Shown in pieces: positions 1 to 7,839 of a stretch of 64,000 nucleotides of DNA (position 1 is the stretch's first letter; the number at the start of each line of letters is the position of its first letter). A model generated the notes under the pieces. That model was not told where the DNA came from, searched no databases, and worked only from the letters and a program-made list of their open reading frames with translations. The translations under genes and the position numbers were made by a program. The stretch comes from Thalassobacillus cyri (GTDB taxonomy: Bacteria; Bacillota; Bacilli; Bacillales; Halobacillaceae). The stretch is from assembly GCF_900107755.1 (NCBI RefSeq), contig NZ_FNQR01000009.1, forward strand, positions 124,001 through 188,000. Direction: 5' to 3'.

Positions 1-783
1 GCAATGGGTAATTTGCTTGGCAGTAATCTATTCAATATCCTGGCCCTGGCTTTACTGGATATCCATTATCGCCGCCAGCAAATCATGGGACACACGAACC
101 TGGAAAGTAAATTATATAGTTATTTATTGATTCTTATGACGATGGTCGTCATGATGGCTCTGTCCCTCACACTTCCAGAAGGGATCTATCATGTCGGTTA
201 TACCTCTGTAGTGTTGGTATTACTTTATTTTGGCGGAATCAAATGGATCAATAGCCGTTCCGAAGAAAAGGTTAAACGGAGATCAAGAGAGAACCGACGT
301 TTTGACGATCATTCTAAAAACCAGGTTGTATTACGTTTTATTATTTACGGTTTATTAATCATGATTGCCGGTTCTGTTTTGACCATTACAGCAGATCAGA
401 TTGCTCAAATCACCGGTTTAGGTACTTCCTTTATCGGTTCCATTCTGGTAGGCGCAAGCACTTCTCTGCCCGATGCTGTCAGTGTTGCCACTGTCTTGAA
501 GTTAAGGAATTACAATATGGCGGTAAGTTCAATGCTCGGAAGCAGCGCATTCAATATTATGCTGCTTTCCTTCACAGATGCGATTTATTTTGGAAATAAC
601 TTATTCCAGCACGCCGGCTCTACCCACATGGTTACTAGTGGTGGTACTATATTAACGGTTCTGCTGGTCTTATATAGCATTTCCAGGAAAAAGCCTCGGT
701 CTACGTTTGTCTATATCCTGCCTCCCCTATTAATAGTTGGTGTCTACTTGGCTGCTACTGTTGTAATGTTCTTAATGAAGTGA
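1..783 (+). CDS. Sodium/calcium exchanger-family membrane protein, 5'-truncated by window edge
   Basis: The reading frame is open from base 1, so the true start lies upstream. The visible 260 residues are a polytopic membrane protein. A GNLLGSNLFNI motif at its beginning and a second GASTSLPDAVS...GSSAFNI block near residues 150-190 match the alpha-repeat motifs of the Ca2+/cation antiporter (CaCA) family, which exchanges Na+ or H+ for Ca2+ across the cytoplasmic membrane. The loop between them (about residues 80-105) is Lys/Arg-rich and probably cytoplasmic. Only the end of the first repeat and the second repeat are seen, so ion specificity cannot be judged. A strong terminator follows directly. 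Confidence 0.8.
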   Translation, partial: AMGNLLGSNLFNILALALLDIHYRRQQIMGHTNLESKLYSYLLILMTMVVMMALSLTLPEGIYHVGYTSVVLVLLYFGGIKWINSRSEEKVKRRSRENRRFDDHSKNQVVLRFIIYGLLIMIAGSVLTITADQIAQITGLGTSFIGSILVGASTSLPDAVSVATVLKLRNYNMAVSSMLGSSAFNIMLLSFTDAIYFGNNLFQHAGSTHMVTSGGTILTVLLVLYSISRKKPRSTFVYILPPLLIVGVYLAATVVMFLMK

Positions 784-826
784 AAAAATGCGCAAGGAAG
801 CGTTCCTGCTTCCTTGCGCATTTTTA
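784..826 (+). terminator. Rho-independent terminator after the exchanger gene
   Basis: An 18-bp perfect stem (784-801 with 808-825) around the 6-nt loop GTTCCT. It begins in an A-run and ends in a T-run, so it could work in both directions. Confidence 0.9.
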
Positions 827-984
827 ATAGCTTTCCTACGCGTTTAGAACGGTGAAAGTGAAACAAAATGCTACAATTAATTGATAAGATTCTATAAGCA
901 GGAATGAGACAGTTATGTCCATCCTGCCTTCCCGTTATGTTCACCCTTGAAAATCATACTTTAACAATAGCTCTGTTAAATCTC

Positions 985-1200
985 AGTGTTGATTTTACAG
1001 TTAAAGCTCCCTTTTGCTGAAGACTCAGTTTCAAGATAATTGGGTCCGTTACCAAGATGGAGTTGGGATGGGCTGGAAAACGACTCGCTTTCCTGCGGGG
1101 GACCTGGCAAGCTTCCTCGGGCTAAAGCCCTGTGGGATCTCGCCTAGCCCCTTCTCCCGCGGGAGTCTGATCGTTTCCCTGCCATCCAGCAAGTTTTATA
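985..1200 (+). repeat. Dispersed intergenic repeat, family 1, copy A1
   Basis: Begins with AGTGTTGATTTTACAGTTAA and contains GAAGACTCAGTTTC (1019-1032) and a GC-rich GGGCTAAAGCCC palindrome (about 1119-1130). The same blocks occur near 31391 and, inverted, near 59397. A reading frame at 1014-1253 across it has no ribosome binding site and looks fortuitous. Together with copy A2 it fills the 0.9-kb gene-free interval 827-1749. Confidence 0.7.
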
Positions 1201-1337
1201 CTAAACGGATCCTTCAAAAAGAGAATAGTGCACAACTAAAACCTTCACCCTGACGCATTTATAAAGGATATATAGAGGCTAACGTCTTTTATCAACATCA
1301 TAGGGTGATTCTAAAGGGTGATTTTGAGAACTATCTA

Positions 1338-1570
1338 CGGCAAGGTACGGAGGGAAACGGCGAGACTCCTCGAAAATGCTACGCATTTCCTTCGTGCGTG
1401 GGTTAATTCAGGGTGAAATTTCAAAGTCCTGCGGGATGAAAATGACAGGTGAGACCCCGGAAGACGAAGTCTGAGGAGGCTCAGCGCATGCCCGCGGAAA
1501 GGGAGTCGTTCCCCTCCGGACCGGTATTCAGACAAACATCTCGAAACTGAGTCTTCCATAATTCGGCCCT
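1338..1570 (-). repeat. Dispersed intergenic repeat, family 1, copy A2 (inverted relative to A1)
   Basis: Ends in GAAACTGAGTCTTC (1543-1556), the exact reverse complement of 1019-1032 in copy A1, so the pair forms a 14-bp inverted repeat about 510 bp apart. It carries the AAAATGCTACGCATTTCCTTCGTG block (about 1374-1397), which recurs near 59169 without the last G context, and a GAGACCCC...CCCGCGGAAAGGGAGTC segment typical of Bacillaceae intergenic repeats. The rest of the gap to 1749 shows no further structure. Confidence 0.65.
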
Positions 1571-1749
1571 TTTGTTGAAAAAGCCTCTTATGAAATATCA
1601 ACAACAATGTTTAACATAACCTTAACAATAGAAAGTGAATACCATGTGAGATGGATGGGAGACAGCGGGTGCTTAGCTGTTTTGAATGCTCATAAAAAGG
1701 GAAACATTGCGGTTAAAGAGCAGCAAAATTAATAGATGAAGGTGAGAAT

Positions 1750-2385
1750 ATGAAATTACCAAAAGAGTTACTGCGACTTGCTGAAGAAAGAATAGCTCCC
1801 TACGATACCGAAGGATTGGTGATTGGAGCAGGTAATGAAAATGGTGAGATCATGATTGTCGGAGAAGCTCCTGGAGAAAAAGAAGCAGTGGAAGGAAAGC
1901 CATTCATCGGACGGGCTGGGAAAGAGCTGGATAAGCAATTGGATTATCTTGGACTGACCAGGAATGATGTCTATATTACCAGTGCTGTCCGCAGCCGCCC
2001 TTATAAATGGGTCAAGACAACCAAGAAAGGAACAGGAGGAAAGCGTAAGGCCAACCGAAAGCCTAATCAAAAGGAGATACTGGCCCACGCTCCTATTCTC
2101 GATTACCAAATCGAACAAATGAAGCCCCGCTGGATTATAGCACTTGGCAGTGTTGCTTATGAACGGTTGACAGGGCGTAAGGATAAAATGACCGAGATAG
2201 TGGGGAAACCCATCGAGACACCGATAAAAAAATTAAAAGATCAAACAGGCTCAGCGTACACCTATACAGATGAGAAATTCACAGTCATTCCGCTATACCA
2301 TCCAGCAGCTGTCTTTTATAATCCTGTGATCAAAGAGGACATATATACAGCGCTGGATCAGTTGAAAGGTCATTTGATGAAGTAA
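1750..2385 (+). CDS. Uracil-DNA glycosylase superfamily protein (family 4-like, cysteine-free)
   Basis: A 211-residue protein of the uracil-DNA glycosylase fold, expected to excise uracil or other damaged bases from DNA. Residues 38-60 carry GEAPGEKEAVEGKPFIGRAG, the water-activating and uracil-binding motif of family 4 enzymes. HPAA at residue 184 fits motif 2. Family 4 enzymes usually hold a 4Fe-4S cluster through four cysteines, but this protein has no cysteine at all, so it must be a cluster-free variant. A basic insert (about residues 90-112, rich in Lys/Arg) may contact DNA. The start is supported by GAAGGTGAG just upstream of the ATG. It appears to be a single-gene unit. Confidence 0.75.
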   Translation: MKLPKELLRLAEERIAPYDTEGLVIGAGNENGEIMIVGEAPGEKEAVEGKPFIGRAGKELDKQLDYLGLTRNDVYITSAVRSRPYKWVKTTKKGTGGKRKANRKPNQKEILAHAPILDYQIEQMKPRWIIALGSVAYERLTGRKDKMTEIVGKPIETPIKKLKDQTGSAYTYTDEKFTVIPLYHPAAVFYNPVIKEDIYTALDQLKGHLMK

Positions 2386-2498
2386 TCATTGAAGCTCTGA
2401 ATACTGTGCGGTTCATTATTGTGGGTTTCTTTAACGACTGAGTGAGCCGCAGCAAGGACTGTTGTGCACATAACGAATAATACGATTAAACCTGTCAT
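2370..2498 (-). CDS. Possible 42-residue membrane peptide
   Basis: A short ORF divergent from the LacI-type regulator, with a near-perfect AAGGAGGTG ribosome binding site at good spacing before ATG. The product begins MTGLIVLFVMCTTVLAAAHS, one hydrophobic helix or signal-like segment, followed by a polar tail. Its last codons overlap the 3' end of the glycosylase gene on the other strand. No family is recognised. The strong ribosome binding site is the main argument that it is real. Confidence 0.5.
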   Translation of the reverse strand: MTGLIVLFVMCTTVLAAAHSVVKETHNNEPHSIQSFNDYFIK

Positions 2499-2534
2499 GT
2501 TTCGCACCTCCTTTGTTGGTTATACTTTAATTTA

Positions 2535-2548
2535 TGAAACGCGTTTCA
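2535..2548. promoter_or_regulatory. Perfect 14-bp palindrome, probable LacI-family operator
   Basis: TGAAACGCGTTTCA is a perfect palindrome between the small peptide ORF and the LacI-type regulator. LacI/GalR regulators bind such CG-centred palindromes, so autoregulation and control of the divergent ORF are likely (inference). Confidence 0.7.
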
Positions 2549-2582
2549 GAGCAAGGATAATTTTCAGTAAGGAGGGAAATAC

Positions 2583-3545
2583 ATGAGCAACATCCGTGAT
2601 ATTGCCAAACTTGCACAGGTGTCCGTTGCTACGGTTTCCCGTGTTTTGAACAACCATCCATACGTCAAAGAGGAGAAAAGGAAAGCGGTTTGGCATGCGG
2701 TACAGCAGCTCGATTACCAGCAGAATATCAACGCCGTCCACCTATCAAAAGGGAAGACATTTGTTATCGGGGTCGTCCTTCCTTATATCAACCATCCGTA
2801 CTTCAGCCGTCTGCTGGAGGGAATCGCTGACGCCGCAGAAGCAAATGGATATAAGCTGATGGTCATTCAAACCAATTATCAAGTGGATAAAGAATTGGAA
2901 GCACTCGACATGCTGCGACTGAAGCAGGTAGATGGGGTTATTTTCACTTCACGAAGTTCTCCTTGGAACATACTGAAAGAGTATCGTGCATATGGCCCGG
3001 TGGTTGTTTGTGAGAATAAAATGGATAATCAGATTTCGGCTATTTATATCGATCACTATCGAGCTTTTCAGCGAGGGATGGAATTGCTGATACAAAAAGG
3101 ACATCGGAAAATTGGCTACTGTATCGGCAGAAGAAAGGGAAGCAATAGTCAGAAGCGGCATGAAGCCTACCGTGATCAGCTAGCTGAAATTGGGGAACCA
3201 GTGACAGAGAAATGGATTTTTGAGCAATGTTTACATATGGAAGATGGAGTGCGTGTACTCCGGGAATGGCGTGATATGAAAGAAGCACCAACCGCTCTTG
3301 TGGTAACGAATGATTTAGTGGCAGCAGGAATCATCCTGGAAGCTGAAAAACTAGGAGTTTCGATTCCGGAGAGTCTGGCAGTCATCGGATTTGATGATCA
3401 GCCGTTGGCAAAAGCCCTCCGGATTACTACCATCCGGCTACCGCTTCCAAGAATAGGAAAGGAAGCATTTCAGCAAGCTATCCAGGACTTGCAAATCATT
3501 CATAAAGCTTTACCATTTGAGCTTGTTGAACGAAAAACCGTATAG
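2583..3545 (+). CDS. LacI/GalR-family transcriptional regulator
   Basis: A 320-residue regulator. Residues 3-25 (IRDIAKLAQVSVATVSRVLN) form the canonical LacI helix-turn-helix, followed by the hinge helix. Residues from about 58 on form a periplasmic-binding-protein-like effector domain (IGVVLPYINHPYFSRLLEGI, then GVIFTSR, and near the end ALVVTNDLVAAG and VIGFDD). Length is normal for the family. AAGGAGGG precedes the ATG. The ligand is unknown. It resembles the DegA branch of Bacillus LacI proteins, but that is only an impression. No sugar genes lie nearby, so its targets are probably elsewhere apart from the adjacent palindrome. Confidence 0.88.
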   Translation: MSNIRDIAKLAQVSVATVSRVLNNHPYVKEEKRKAVWHAVQQLDYQQNINAVHLSKGKTFVIGVVLPYINHPYFSRLLEGIADAAEANGYKLMVIQTNYQVDKELEALDMLRLKQVDGVIFTSRSSPWNILKEYRAYGPVVVCENKMDNQISAIYIDHYRAFQRGMELLIQKGHRKIGYCIGRRKGSNSQKRHEAYRDQLAEIGEPVTEKWIFEQCLHMEDGVRVLREWRDMKEAPTALVVTNDLVAAGIILEAEKLGVSIPESLAVIGFDDQPLAKALRITTIRLPLPRIGKEAFQQAIQDLQIIHKALPFELVERKTV

Positions 3546-3563
3546 GAAATGTTGAGAGTAGTG

Positions 3564-3599
3564 ATAGCCGACCATTGGATAATGGAAGGCTATTTTTTA
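3564..3599 (+). terminator. Terminator after the LacI-type regulator
   Basis: Nested stems ATAGCC/GGCTAT (3564-3569 with 3588-3593) and CCATT/AATGG, followed by six T. Confidence 0.8.
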
Positions 3600-3748
3600 T
3601 ACTTTAGGAAAGTTAATTGCGTACGATAAGTTAACATCGCTTCGCTCTGCTCATCGTGTTTCCTTTATCTCTTCCGGTGCAGTCCAGTCCAATCTTCGTT
3701 AACCAATAGCTTCTGCTTTTGAATTCTTTATAATTTTCTGAAAACGTA

Positions 3749-3828
3749 TTGACTTTTCACTATTTGCACGTTATCGTTAGGTTAAATAATATAACACATA
3801 TTTATCGTTACGATTTTATAACGTTATA
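3749..3828 (+). promoter_or_regulatory. paaA upstream region: possible promoter and CGTTA-rich operator cluster
   Basis: A TTGACT (3749-3754) and a weak TATCGT (3772-3777) at 17-bp spacing could be a sigma-A promoter. CGTTATCGTTA (3769-3779) overlaps that -10. ATCGTTACGAT (about 3803-3813) and the perfect palindrome TATAACGTTATA (3817-3828) follow. TCAATC-GTGAT-GATTGA lies further down, just before the paaA ribosome binding site. These are plausible repressor sites, perhaps for PaaX. Otherwise 3600-3983 shows nothing. Confidence 0.45.
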
Positions 3829-3983
3829 TAAATAATAATGGTGATGCCTCTTACATAAAAATAATCAATCTTCCATTTAAAACGATAGAAATTGATTTTT
3901 TAGAGGGAATGACTGCTTACCTGGCATGACATATTAATTTACTGGCGTTTATCAATCGTGATGATTGAAAGGGAGGTAATGAG

Positions 3984-4952
3984 ATGTCAACGACTTTATC
4001 TTATGATCGCTTATCAGAAGAAGAGAAGCATTCACAATTTATGGAGCGTATCGAAAGTGGAGAAAAAATCGAAGCGGATGACTGGATGCCAAAGGATTAC
4101 CGGATGACATTGATTAAATTGATTTCCATGCATGGAATCAGTGAAATCATGGGGGCACTTCCGGAAAAAGAATGGGTACCGAAAGCACCCTCATTACGGA
4201 GAAAGCTCGGAATCATGGCTAAAGTTCAGGATGAAATGGGTCACGGCCAGTTGTTGTTGAGGGTTGCAGAGGATTTAATGAAGCCAATGGGAAAAACACG
4301 GGAAGAGATCATGCAAGATTTATTCAGAGGAGATTTGAAGTTTCATAATGTCTTTCATATGCCTGCGCCTACGTGGGGGGATGCCGGTTTGATAGGCTGG
4401 CTCGTTGATGGTGCTGCCATCATTACTCAGACGAATATGCTGAAAGCTTCTTATGGTCCATATGCCCGTGCGTTGAAACGTATCTGTGCAGAAGAAGTTT
4501 TTCATGCCCAGCATGGAGAGGCGATTATCATGGCTTTGGCAGAAGGGACAGAAGAGCAGCGGGCATTGATTCAGGATGCGATCGATCGCTGGTGGGAATC
4601 GCTGTTGATGTTCTTTGGCCCGGCGAGTGCAACCACGACAGGAACATCGAAACAGGATACAACCATTAAATATCGTATCCGTACAAAAACGAATGAAGAA
4701 TTGCGTCAAGCTTTTCTAGATAAATATATTCCGAGAGTTCTCTCACTAGGTTTGACCATTCCAGATGAAACGCTTCATTACGATAAGGAAAAACAACAAT
4801 GGGTTTATCAGCAGCCGGACTGGAATGAATTTAAAAATATCGTACGGAATAATGGACCTAAGTCAAAGGATCGGCTGGACCTTAGAATTACAGCGTATGA
4901 AAATAATGCCTGGGTACGCGAAGCATTAAGTCCTGATGGAGCTGTAGTTTGA
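3984..4952 (+). CDS. paaA: Phenylacetyl-CoA 1,2-epoxidase catalytic subunit PaaA
   Basis: A 322-residue diiron oxygenase subunit. With PaaC it converts phenylacetyl-CoA to the 1,2-ring epoxide, the first ring-attacking step of the paa pathway. A ferritin-like helical bundle is visible with metal-ligand pairs E84/H87 in KVQDEMGHGQ and a second E-x-x-H set in CAEEVFHAQHG. Length matches known PaaA. GGGAGGT precedes the ATG. It heads a tight operon with paaB, paaC and paaD, which assemble the multisubunit epoxidase. The usual reductase PaaE is not encoded in this window. Confidence 0.95.
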   Translation: MSTTLSYDRLSEEEKHSQFMERIESGEKIEADDWMPKDYRMTLIKLISMHGISEIMGALPEKEWVPKAPSLRRKLGIMAKVQDEMGHGQLLLRVAEDLMKPMGKTREEIMQDLFRGDLKFHNVFHMPAPTWGDAGLIGWLVDGAAIITQTNMLKASYGPYARALKRICAEEVFHAQHGEAIIMALAEGTEEQRALIQDAIDRWWESLLMFFGPASATTTGTSKQDTTIKYRIRTKTNEELRQAFLDKYIPRVLSLGLTIPDETLHYDKEKQQWVYQQPDWNEFKNIVRNNGPKSKDRLDLRITAYENNAWVREALSPDGAVV

Positions 4953-4983
4953 AAAATGCAGGATAATGACGGGGGGGATGGAT

Positions 4984-5337
4984 ATGACAAATAATGGCCG
5001 AGAGTTTTACCAGGAATTCGAGGTGTTCAGCAGTAAGTCTAATGGTGAGCAGGTGCAGCATCAGTTCAGCTTGCTGGCTCCCAATGAAGAAATCGCTCTG
5101 GTAATGGCGCAGGAAAACTTCATGCGCAGGCAGCCTGTCGCAGATATTTGGGTAGTGAAACGTTCAAATGTCCGGAAAATGACACAAGAAGAAAAGGGAT
5201 CGCTGCAGCGACTGGATAACAAAGAGTACCGCACCACAAAAGGGTACGGCTATTTAAAGAAAAAATGGCGTCATTATGAACAAAATATTTTAGATGAGAA
5301 AGAAATCTTGTCTTGGGGAGGGGACGACAAAAAATGA
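4984..5337 (+). CDS. paaB: Phenylacetyl-CoA epoxidase subunit PaaB
   Basis: A 117-residue small subunit of the epoxidase complex. FYQEFEVFS near the N-terminus and the pattern ENFMRRQPVADIWVVKRS are characteristic of PaaB, which bridges PaaA-PaaC dimers. In-frame ATG codons occur at 4966, 4978 and 4984. Only 4984 has a good distance (6 nt) from the run of seven G at 4971-4977, so it is preferred. The stop overlaps the paaC start as ATGA, implying translational coupling. Confidence 0.92.
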   Translation: MTNNGREFYQEFEVFSSKSNGEQVQHQFSLLAPNEEIALVMAQENFMRRQPVADIWVVKRSNVRKMTQEEKGSLQRLDNKEYRTTKGYGYLKKKWRHYEQNILDEKEILSWGGDDKK

Positions 5338-6146
5338 AATCAGCCCAAGAAGCGCAAGCAGATCCTAAATATAAAACAGCCGTCACAGAATTACTTTATC
5401 AGTTGGCGGATGATGATTTCATTATCGCTTTCCGTGGTTCAGAGTGGCTTGGCCTTGCCCCGCATATTGAAGAGGACGTGGCATTTTCTTCTATCAACCA
5501 GGACACGATGGGGCATGCGGCCATCTACTATCAGCTTCTTGAAGCTTTAGGAGAAGGTGATGCGGATGCGCTCGCTCATGACCGCGAAGCGGGACAGAGG
5601 AAAAACGCAATTTTACTGGAAGAGGTTAATGGTCCTGGACATTACCTGAAGAAGCCTCTCTACGACTGGGCATTTGCGGTAGTTCGTCACTATTTTTACG
5701 CCCAGGCGAAGAAAGTTCGCATCGAATCTTTAAAGAATTCTTCCTACCAGCCGCTGGCTGACGCGGCTGTGAAAATCAATATGGAATTATACTATCATCT
5801 GCTTCATTGGAAAACGTGGTTCACGCAGCTGGTTACCGCTAAAGGGGAAGCGCCAGAGCGTATGAAAAATGCGATCGATAAAGTATGTGAAGATATGGAA
5901 GGTGTATTGACGCTCGGTCCAAAGGGGGCTAATATGGCTGCGCTAGGACTGATTGAAGAGGAAAAACTGCTGACTCAGCGCTGGCACAATGAGATGGAGA
6001 AGGTATTCGAGCCGCTTCCGATTTCTCTCCCACCCGTTCAGGCAAAACGTGGCAACGGGCGAGAGGGTGTCCATACGGAGGACTTAAACAGTGCCCTCGC
6101 TACATTGGGAGAAGTATACAAGCAAGATCCGGTCGCCAGCTGGTAA
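5334..6146 (+). CDS. paaC: Phenylacetyl-CoA epoxidase structural subunit PaaC
   Basis: A 270-residue ferritin-like partner of PaaA. In characterised enzymes PaaC lacks the catalytic centre and stabilises PaaA. FRGSEWLGLAPHIEEDVAFSSINQDTMGHA near residues 27-60 is typical. The ATG at 5334 has GGGGAGGGG at good spacing and overlaps the paaB stop; an earlier in-frame ATG at 5313 would lie inside paaB with no such site. Third gene of the epoxidase operon. Confidence 0.93.
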   Translation: MKSAQEAQADPKYKTAVTELLYQLADDDFIIAFRGSEWLGLAPHIEEDVAFSSINQDTMGHAAIYYQLLEALGEGDADALAHDREAGQRKNAILLEEVNGPGHYLKKPLYDWAFAVVRHYFYAQAKKVRIESLKNSSYQPLADAAVKINMELYYHLLHWKTWFTQLVTAKGEAPERMKNAIDKVCEDMEGVLTLGPKGANMAALGLIEEEKLLTQRWHNEMEKVFEPLPISLPPVQAKRGNGREGVHTEDLNSALATLGEVYKQDPVASW

Positions 6147-6172
6147 TTAAAAAATGGAAAGGAGGGGTGGTC

Positions 6173-6670
6173 ATGAGCCTGGTGTCAACTTCAGAACAGT
6201 CCGTTCGGGAAATGCTTGCGCTGGTGAAAGATCCCGAAATCGATTCTGTCAGCGTGCTCGATTTAGGAATGGTCGAAAATATAGCAGTCGCAGAGTCATC
6301 CGTCCATGTAGAGATGCTGCCGACATTCATGGGGTGCCCGGCGTTGGAAATTATCAAGACTAACGTAGAAAACAAATTATTGGAGCTGGAATGGGTGGAA
6401 AAAGCGAATGTGACATTCATTTATCACCCAGCATGGACTTCAGAGCGGATCACAACGGAGGGTCGTGAGCGATTGAAGGAGTTCGGGATAGCCCCTCCAC
6501 CTGAAAAACCTGGACCGGATGGTGCATGGCATGTGGACTGTCCATATTGTCATTCGACATACACCACCATGGAAAACATCTTTGGCCCTACCGCCTGCCG
6601 CAGTATTTTATATTGCAAGCAATGTAAGAACCCTTTTGAAGCGATGAAGCCTGTCTCCACCATGATGTAA
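6173..6670 (+). CDS. paaD: Phenylacetate degradation protein PaaD (DUF59/MIP18 family with Cys-rich tail)
   Basis: A 165-residue protein. Residues about 8-90 are a MIP18/DUF59 domain with TFMGCPALEI; this family helps mature Fe-S or diiron proteins, and PaaD is needed for an active epoxidase. The C-terminal part has a zinc-ribbon-like cysteine set (C123, C126, C142, C148, C151). AAAGGAGG ends 8 nt before ATG 6173. An in-frame GTG at 6167 overlaps that ribosome binding site and is less likely. Fourth gene of the paaABCD operon. Confidence 0.93.
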   Translation: MSLVSTSEQSVREMLALVKDPEIDSVSVLDLGMVENIAVAESSVHVEMLPTFMGCPALEIIKTNVENKLLELEWVEKANVTFIYHPAWTSERITTEGRERLKEFGIAPPPEKPGPDGAWHVDCPYCHSTYTTMENIFGPTACRSILYCKQCKNPFEAMKPVSTMM

Positions 6671-6750
6671 TTGTAATAGGAAGACTAAGGATGAGAAGGA
6701 AGGGAACCCAGACAGCTATTTTAAATAAATCAGGAAAGGATGATGGAAAA

Positions 6751-7059
6751 ATGGTTAAAATGATTGCGCTCTACAAACACCCGGAGGACAAAGAAAAATT
6801 TGACGAACATTATTTCAACACGCATGCGCCTATCACAGCGAAGATACCTGGTTTAAGAGAAATGAAGGTTACGAGAGTCACAGGGTCTCCGATGGGCGGA
6901 GAAGGAAAATACTACCTGATGTGCGAAATGTATTACGACAGCTATGATGCGTTGCAGGAAGCGATGAAAACGGACGAAGGTAAAGCTTCCGGGAAAGATT
7001 TAATGGGGTTTGCGGGTGATTATGTCACCTTGATGGTTGGAGAAGAAGTAGATGAGTGA
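6751..7059 (+). CDS. EthD-domain protein of the paa operon
   Basis: A 102-residue ferredoxin-like alpha/beta-barrel protein of the EthD family: MVKMIALYKHPEDKEKFDEH near the start, then HAPITAKIPGLREM. Small EthD proteins often sit in aromatic degradation operons, but their biochemical role is mostly unknown. ATG 6751 is preferred over 6691 because the homologous domain begins there and AAAGGA precedes it. Its end overlaps the next gene (ATGAGTGA). An accessory function in handling reactive paa intermediates is inference. Confidence 0.8.
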   Translation: MVKMIALYKHPEDKEKFDEHYFNTHAPITAKIPGLREMKVTRVTGSPMGGEGKYYLMCEMYYDSYDALQEAMKTDEGKASGKDLMGFAGDYVTLMVGEEVDE

Positions 7060-7828
7060 TTTTACATTCATCCGAACAAGCGTCAAGGATCAGGTGGCTT
7101 CGATTCAATTGGATCGCCCAAAAGTTCTTAATGCGCTGAACCGGGGGATGGTTACAGAGGTTATCACAGCAATGGAAATGTTCGACCGAAGTGATGATGT
7201 GAAAGTGATGATGCTAAGTGGAAAGGGTCGCGCATTTGCTGCCGGGGCTGACATTGATGAAATGGCCGGTGATGGACCGATCGATTTTGAAATGAACAAT
7301 CCCTTTGCGGATTGGGATCGGATTGCTAAAGTGAAAAAACCGGTCATTTGTGCTGTCCACGGATTTGCTCTGGGAGGAGGATTCGAACTGGCACTGGCCT
7401 GTGACATGATTTTTGCAGCAGATACAGCAGCTTTCGGTTTTCCTGAAGTCAACATCGGGGTAATGCCAGGCGCAGGGGGGACACAGCGTCTGACCAAATT
7501 GTTAGGAAAACCACAAGCACTGGAATGGTTATGGACAGGGGATAAAATGAGTGCACGGAAAGCCTATGACTATGGGGTAGTAACCCGCCTGACTGCACCT
7601 GAACTATTGTTTGAGGAAACAGAAGCATTTGCACGCAGGCTGGTAAAACAACCACCGCTATCGTTGCGGTTAATCAAGGAGGCTGTCGACAAAGCCGTCG
7701 ATCACCCGCTTGATGAAGGTATGCAGCTGGAACGGAAGAATTTTTATTTGTTATTCGCTTCTGAAGATCAAAAAGAAGGAATGAACGCTTTTCTTGAGAA
7801 GCGGCGCCCAGACTTCAAAGGGAAGTGA
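7052..7828 (+). CDS. paaF: Enoyl-CoA hydratase, PaaF-like
   Basis: A 258-residue crotonase. The oxyanion-hole segment AAGADIDE is at 63-70. Both catalytic glutamates of true hydratases are present: E112 in GGGFELALACD and E132 in FPEVNIGVMPGAGGTQ. In the paa pathway PaaF hydrates 2,3-dehydroadipyl-CoA to 3-hydroxyadipyl-CoA. It overlaps the EthD gene by 8 bases and is followed closely by the PaaG-like paralogue. The assignment to PaaF rests on operon position plus the intact hydratase residues. Another crotonase activity, such as ring-opening hydrolysis, is not excluded. Confidence 0.85.
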   Translation: MSDFTFIRTSVKDQVASIQLDRPKVLNALNRGMVTEVITAMEMFDRSDDVKVMMLSGKGRAFAAGADIDEMAGDGPIDFEMNNPFADWDRIAKVKKPVICAVHGFALGGGFELALACDMIFAADTAAFGFPEVNIGVMPGAGGTQRLTKLLGKPQALEWLWTGDKMSARKAYDYGVVTRLTAPELLFEETEAFARRLVKQPPLSLRLIKEAVDKAVDHPLDEGMQLERKNFYLLFASEDQKEGMNAFLEKRRPDFKGK

Positions 7829-7839
7829 GGAGGGATACC

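Noticed and set aside
1014-1607. ORFs of 79 and 90 codons in the repeat-filled gap
   Set aside because: They run through copies A1 and A2 of a dispersed repeat, lack ribosome binding sites and have no protein-like composition.
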